Below, one piece after another: positions 60,069 to 64,000 of a DNA stretch of 64,000 nucleotides (its first letter is position 1; every line of letters begins with the position of its first letter). A program made the translations under genes and the position numbers. This DNA comes from Eisenbergiella tayi (GTDB lineage Bacteria > Bacillota > Clostridia > Lachnospirales > Lachnospiraceae): assembly GCF_001881565.1 (NCBI RefSeq), contig NZ_MPDJ01000001.1, positions 568,271 to 632,270 on the forward strand, in the 5' to 3' direction. The notes below the pieces were generated by a model. That model was given only the letters and a program-made list of their open reading frames with translations, did not search any database and was not told the DNA's origin.

Positions 60069-61598
60069 ATGATTCTGTTATTGGTAGACGATGAATTTCA
60101 TGTAAGAAAAAAGCTTCTGCACAAAATTGACTGGGAAGCGCTGGGCATTGATACCCTGCTGGAAGCGGAAGACGGAGAAAGCGGATACGAAACCGCAAAA
60201 CGCCGGAAAATAGATATTCTCATTTCAGACATCCGTATGCCGCGGATGGACGGTATCGAAATGGCGGGGAAAATCCGGGAACTGTATCCCGACTGTGTCA
60301 TTCTCTTTTTAAGCGGCTACTCCGACAAGGAATATCTGCGTTCCGCAATTTCCCTCCACGCCCTTTCGTATATAGACAAGCCGGTATCGCCGGAACAGGT
60401 GGTATCCGCAGTAAGGGAAGCGGTTGACTACTGTAATAACATGCAGAATTCCACCGTATTTGCCGCCAAAATCAAGGAGGCCCGGCTGGTGCGGCTGCTC
60501 TGCTCACCCAGGCCCGGAGAAGAACAGCTTACTTCTCTGCTGAAGGACTGCGGCCTCTCTCCGCTTTCTTTTTCAGACTCCCGCACCCTGCTGCTGCAGA
60601 GTCTTTCCGCCGACGGCATACCGGCCGGGCTCATGGAACATGCGGACGAGCTTTTCGCCCAAAGCGGCCTGCGGTATATTATGGGGGATTATCACGATAA
60701 CTTCCTGGTCATCCATCTGCTGTCCGGCGAGGAACAGCTGGTTTCAGACCTCTCCCGCCCCTTCCTGCGCTCTCTCCTGCAAAGGCTCTCCTATCTGCTG
60801 AAAAACCAGTCCTATTTTATAGCAGTAGGTGTGCTGGCCGAGAATCTGCATGAGCTGTATCATTCCTATCAGTCCGCGGTAATCAGCCTGCAGCAGAATT
60901 TTTTCCTGGGAATGAATTCCATCTCCTTCGCAGGGGAATCTGACGCTTCCGGCTATACTCCCGATGATAATTTCCGAAAGGGCCTGTTAAGCTGTGTAAA
61001 GCAAAAAGACGCGGAGGGCTGCTTCCGCCTGCTGGATTCCCTTTATGCCGCCTATCAAAGCCACCCATCCGGCCTGATTAGCATGGTGCGGGAAGATTAT
61101 TATGCCTGCCTCTCCCAGCTGTTCCAGCACTGTCTGGCCCACCGCATCGATTTCCAGTCCGCCAGCAGCCAACAGCTGTGGGACGTCATTTCCTCCGCCC
61201 ATACCCTGAAGGAGCTTCATGCCATCGCCGTGAATCTGTACCAGTCCTATTTTGATTTTGTCAGAGAAAACAGGGAAGAAGCTTCCGTATCCGGAAATAT
61301 ACGGAGGCTGGTGGAGGAAAACTACGGGAATCCTTCCCTGGGACTGCAGTTCTTAAGTGAAAACCTGAAGCTGTCCCAATCCTATATCAGCCAGCTGTTC
61401 AAGCAGGAAACCGGGACTACCATCAACCAGTATATTATTTCCTTCCGCATTGACATGGCGTCCTCCCAGCTGCTGAAAAGTGATCGGAAGATAGCAGATA
61501 TCGCCTTAAGCTGCGGCTTTCCGGATCAGAACTATTTTACAAAGCTCTTCAAAAAATGTACCGGGATGACCCCGTCCGAATACAGGGGATATGTATAA
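60069..61598 (+). CDS. YesN-type response regulator with AraC DNA-binding domain
   Basis: A 509-residue regulator. The receiver (1-120) has the acidic pocket LLVDDEF, the phospho-acceptor in ILISDIRMPRMDGIE and Lys in SYIDKPVSPEQ. A middle region of about 270 residues follows. The C-terminal AraC pair is FLSENLKLSQSYISQLFKQE and IALSCGFPDQNYFTKLFKKC. The ATG is preceded by a G-rich GGGGGGAA site. It is 15 nt before the kinase start. It probably activates the divergent importer operon through the TAGTAAATTCTT repeats. Confidence 0.9.
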   Translation: MILLLVDDEFHVRKKLLHKIDWEALGIDTLLEAEDGESGYETAKRRKIDILISDIRMPRMDGIEMAGKIRELYPDCVILFLSGYSDKEYLRSAISLHALSYIDKPVSPEQVVSAVREAVDYCNNMQNSTVFAAKIKEARLVRLLCSPRPGEEQLTSLLKDCGLSPLSFSDSRTLLLQSLSADGIPAGLMEHADELFAQSGLRYIMGDYHDNFLVIHLLSGEEQLVSDLSRPFLRSLLQRLSYLLKNQSYFIAVGVLAENLHELYHSYQSAVISLQQNFFLGMNSISFAGESDASGYTPDDNFRKGLLSCVKQKDAEGCFRLLDSLYAAYQSHPSGLISMVREDYYACLSQLFQHCLAHRIDFQSASSQQLWDVISSAHTLKELHAIAVNLYQSYFDFVRENREEASVSGNIRRLVEENYGNPSLGLQFLSENLKLSQSYISQLFKQETGTTINQYIISFRIDMASSQLLKSDRKIADIALSCGFPDQNYFTKLFKKCTGMTPSEYRGYV

Positions 61599-61613
61599 AA
61601 AGAGGTGACTGGA

Positions 61614-63449
61614 ATGAAATTTATCCGCAAATGCAAGCTTTTTTACCTGTATGACATGAAGATGGAATATAAGCTGCTGCTTTCCCATCTCACCCTCTCC
61701 GTCCTCGCCATCCTCCTGCTGACCACGCTTTTATACACCAATTCCGCAGGCATCCTGGAACATAAGCTTTTAAATTCCGCGGAGGCCACCTCGGAAAAAA
61801 TCATTTTGTCCCTGGAAAATATCATCCAGAAATACGATAACATGACCTACAGCTTTTCCATGATGGAAACGGTAACGGATATCTATTCCCATCCCGGCCC
61901 GGATTACGATTACAGCAGCATACGCAAGGATCGAACGGATTTTGAAAACGCCATGTTTTCCTGTATTCCCGTGCAGATACGCAACTCAGTCCCTGACTGC
62001 GATATCCGGGTATATTTCCAGGATTCCTTTCCCTATTTCAATAACGCCAGCCGCTATTTCACCTATTCCTCCATCGAAGAAGAGGACTGGTTCAAGCGGG
62101 TATACAGCACCTACCGACAAAACCGCTCCTCCTTTTTTATCCTTTCCTCCCAGGAGCTGTCCGGGGAAAAAAGTGAGGATACCCCTTATATGTCCATCGC
62201 GCGGGTTATGCCGGATAAAAATTACTACCCCTCCCCCCTCGCCATTCTGAGGCTGGATTTTCCGGAAAGCTATCTGAACGAAGCCATCAACCCCAATAAT
62301 TTCGACAACGCGCTCACCTTCCTTGTTTCCGACGAAACAAACCGGTTGGTCTCCCTTTCCAGCGCCTCCACGGAATCCCTTTACCGTGAGCTTACCCTTT
62401 CCCGGCCTGTCCCGGACAGTGACACCCTGGATTCCTGGCACAGATACCGGCTGGATGGCACCGATTATTTCGTTATCCGCCAGACGCTGCCTTCCTATCC
62501 GCTCACCCTGATCACCATGCTTCCCTCCAAAAGCCTGTTGAGCGAATACTACCTCCACCGGAACTTTACCTTCCTTATCGGCGGGATCCTGCTGGTTTTC
62601 TGCCTGTTTTTATCCACCGTCCTTGCCAAAACCATGTCCGGACGTATTATCCGTCTCACTTCCCGCATGAAGCAGGTAAAGAAGGGGGAATTGATTTCCC
62701 TGCCCTCCTCCATCATCCAGGGAAAAGATGAAATAGGAGAACTCACCAGCACCTATAACTACATGATTCACGCCATGGAGGACTTGATCGAAAAAGAATA
62801 CCTTCTCGGCCAGGAGACTAAAAATGCGGAGCTGAAAATACTGCAGGCCCAGATAAATCCCCACTTTCTCTATAATACGCTGGACATGATCCAGTGGTTT
62901 GCGGAAGAAGGCATGCTGTCCCAGATCGAAGAATCCGTTTCTTCCCTCGCCACCTTCTACCGCCTCAGCTTAAGCAACGGAAAAGAATTTATTTCCCTCC
63001 GGGAGGAAATGGAGCATGTGCGTTCCTATATCCGCCTGCAGAAACTGCGTTTCCCGGATACCTTCCTGTATGAAGAGGAACTGGACGAAGGGCTGCTCGA
63101 TTATCTGCTTCCCAAAACGACCCTGCAGCCTCTGGTGGAAAATGCCATCACCCACGGCCTTCAGGAAAGCAAGCGGATACCCGGACACCTGCTCATTAAA
63201 ATAGAAAAGGAGGAAGGAAAAAATATCCGGATCAGCATCCTGGACGACGGTGCCGGGATGAAGAATCCCCCGCGGCCTACCCCGAACAGCGGCACTTCCC
63301 GGGAAAACAGCGGGCACGGCTTCGGCATTCCCAACGTATCCTCCCGTCTCACCCTGCTTTACGGGCCTGGCTATGGAGTGGTCTTTGAACAAAATATCCC
63401 GGAAGGAACCATTGCCATCGTGCGGATTCCTATCCCGGAAAGCGTATAG
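61614..63449 (+). CDS. YesM-type membrane sensor histidine kinase
   Basis: A 611-residue kinase. Membrane segments are at about 20-42 and 305-328, with an extracellular dCache-like sensor between them. A HAMP segment follows (KTMSGRIIRLTSRMKQVKKG), then the phospho-acceptor in QINPHFLYNTLDMIQWF and ATPase boxes LVENAITHGLQE and DDGAGMKN. The ATG at 61614 was chosen over the in-frame GTG at 61605 because AGAGGTGA then lies at a proper 6-nt distance. It forms an operon with the upstream response regulator. It likely senses the sugar imported by the fourth ABC system. Confidence 0.9.
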   Translation: MKFIRKCKLFYLYDMKMEYKLLLSHLTLSVLAILLLTTLLYTNSAGILEHKLLNSAEATSEKIILSLENIIQKYDNMTYSFSMMETVTDIYSHPGPDYDYSSIRKDRTDFENAMFSCIPVQIRNSVPDCDIRVYFQDSFPYFNNASRYFTYSSIEEEDWFKRVYSTYRQNRSSFFILSSQELSGEKSEDTPYMSIARVMPDKNYYPSPLAILRLDFPESYLNEAINPNNFDNALTFLVSDETNRLVSLSSASTESLYRELTLSRPVPDSDTLDSWHRYRLDGTDYFVIRQTLPSYPLTLITMLPSKSLLSEYYLHRNFTFLIGGILLVFCLFLSTVLAKTMSGRIIRLTSRMKQVKKGELISLPSSIIQGKDEIGELTSTYNYMIHAMEDLIEKEYLLGQETKNAELKILQAQINPHFLYNTLDMIQWFAEEGMLSQIEESVSSLATFYRLSLSNGKEFISLREEMEHVRSYIRLQKLRFPDTFLYEEELDEGLLDYLLPKTTLQPLVENAITHGLQESKRIPGHLLIKIEKEEGKNIRISILDDGAGMKNPPRPTPNSGTSRENSGHGFGIPNVSSRLTLLYGPGYGVVFEQNIPEGTIAIVRIPIPESV

Positions 63450-63527
63450 AGAAAAACCTTCCTGACAGATAAACCTCTCCTGTGTTATACTGAATCTAGT
63501 TTACTACCGATGAAAGGTCCGATTTCC

Positions 63528-64000
63528 ATGAAGAATAAACAACTCCGCCTCCTTCTGCCGCTATGCATCCTGTTATTATGCTGTCTGGCAGGTATCCTCT
63601 GCTTCTTTCGCAGCCGCGCACAGGAAACCTTCCTTCAGCTGTCCGAATTAAACGAGGCGGCCAAGGAGGAAAAAGATACAGCGGTCAATCCTTATTTTGA
63701 CTTAAGCGTCCCAACCTATATAACCAGGTTTCAGGACACCTATTTTCTGGTGGACTGCTACCATGATGAAATCATCTACAGCGATTCCCTCTCCCGGCCG
63801 TTAAATGAATGGGATGTCATGACCGATGAAATCAGCCGGGGACATACCATCGCCAGTGACGGAGAGGTCTATCTGGCAGACGATACGGAAAACCACCGGA
63901 TCCTGGTGTTTGAAAAAGAAGACGGGAAATTCCTCCACACCCAGACTTTTTCCGATATCGGTGTCCGGCCCCATTATATCGTTTATGATGAGAAAACCCG
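63528..64000 (+). CDS. Membrane-anchored or lipoprotein beta-propeller-like protein, partial
   Basis: An open frame from the ATG at 63528 runs off the window end (157 codons seen). It starts with a basic, then very hydrophobic segment (MKNKQLRLLLPLCILLLCCL) that acts as a signal anchor or a lipoprotein signal. A short coil (LSELNEAAKEEKD) is followed by repeated strand patterns with Asp/His/Tyr turns (HTIASDGEVYLADDTENHRI) like NHL/WD-type propellers. The ribosome-binding site (GAAAGG) is distant. It lies 78 nt after the kinase stop and may belong to the same signalling operon. The family cannot be fixed without the rest. Confidence 0.6.
   Translation, partial: MKNKQLRLLLPLCILLLCCLAGILCFFRSRAQETFLQLSELNEAAKEEKDTAVNPYFDLSVPTYITRFQDTYFLVDCYHDEIIYSDSLSRPLNEWDVMTDEISRGHTIASDGEVYLADDTENHRILVFEKEDGKFLHTQTFSDIGVRPHYIVYDEKT

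Noticed and set aside
1..64000. tRNA or rRNA genes
   Set aside because: No cloverleaf ending in CCA-type flanks and no rRNA-like conserved stretch was noticed on either strand in the intergenic regions.

Overview
The window most likely comes from a gut-associated Lachnospiraceae-type Firmicute (Blautia/Enterocloster/Hungatella-like). The reasons are the strong AGGAGG ribosome-binding sites, the repeated LplB/LplC-type sugar importers without their own ATPase, two YesM/YesN-type two-component systems, a MoxR-DUF58-transglutaminase operon, and moderate GC with TTGACA/TATAAT promoters. No rRNA, tRNA, phage or CRISPR was seen. The taxonomic placement is inference.

Layout. 1-4,280: a frame-disrupted small gene, a DedA membrane protein, and a LysR regulator divergent from a YkvI-type membrane protein and a D-amino-acid aminotransferase. 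4,305-15,560: a hemicellulose region. A minus-strand operon encodes a binding protein, two permeases, a GH39 and a GH43; the divergent plus-strand pair encodes a domain-permuted GH3 and a GH35-like enzyme. 15,571-16,026: a simple hairpin, then a 406-bp near-palindrome. 16,034-19,961: a DUF2284 protein and a YesN/YesM pair. 20,132-29,401: an eight-gene minus-strand operon (acid-sugar kinase, Fe-alcohol dehydrogenase, DapA-like aldolase, PdxA-like dehydrogenase, binding protein, two permeases, Asp-box protein) facing a PrpR-like regulator (29,679-31,472). 31,484-36,327: a MATE exporter, an (alpha/alpha)6 glycosidase and a DUF4143 ATPase. 36,644-41,147: MoxR, DUF58 and transglutaminase. 41,405-47,414: a LacI regulator, an ABC importer and a GH51 arabinofuranosidase, with two matching 18-bp operators. 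47,486-49,657: a cytidylate-kinase-like protein, MscL with a zinc ribbon, and a secreted protein. 49,782-51,420: an AT-rich ATPase plus nuclease-like gene pair behind a perfect 41-bp palindrome. 51,646-64,000: a 1,491-residue GH35/GH98-like/CBM51-like enzyme with its own importer, a divergent two-component system, and a partial gene at the right edge.

How it works together. Most of the window is glycan foraging. Four lipoprotein-dependent CUT1-type importers bring in oligosaccharides. Cytoplasmic glycosidases (GH39, GH43, GH3, GH35-like, GH51, GH35-GH98-like) cut them. Local regulators (two YesMN systems, LacI, PrpR-like, LysR) appear to control each unit. The eight-gene operon is the most unusual: it couples an oligosaccharide importer and an Asp-box protein to four-carbon acid-sugar kinase/PdxA2 chemistry.

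Beyond genes, the window holds a 131-bp dispersed repeat in two copies (about 81% identical over the first 120 positions), the 406-bp near-palindrome, and several operator-promoter arrangements that can be read directly from the sequence.
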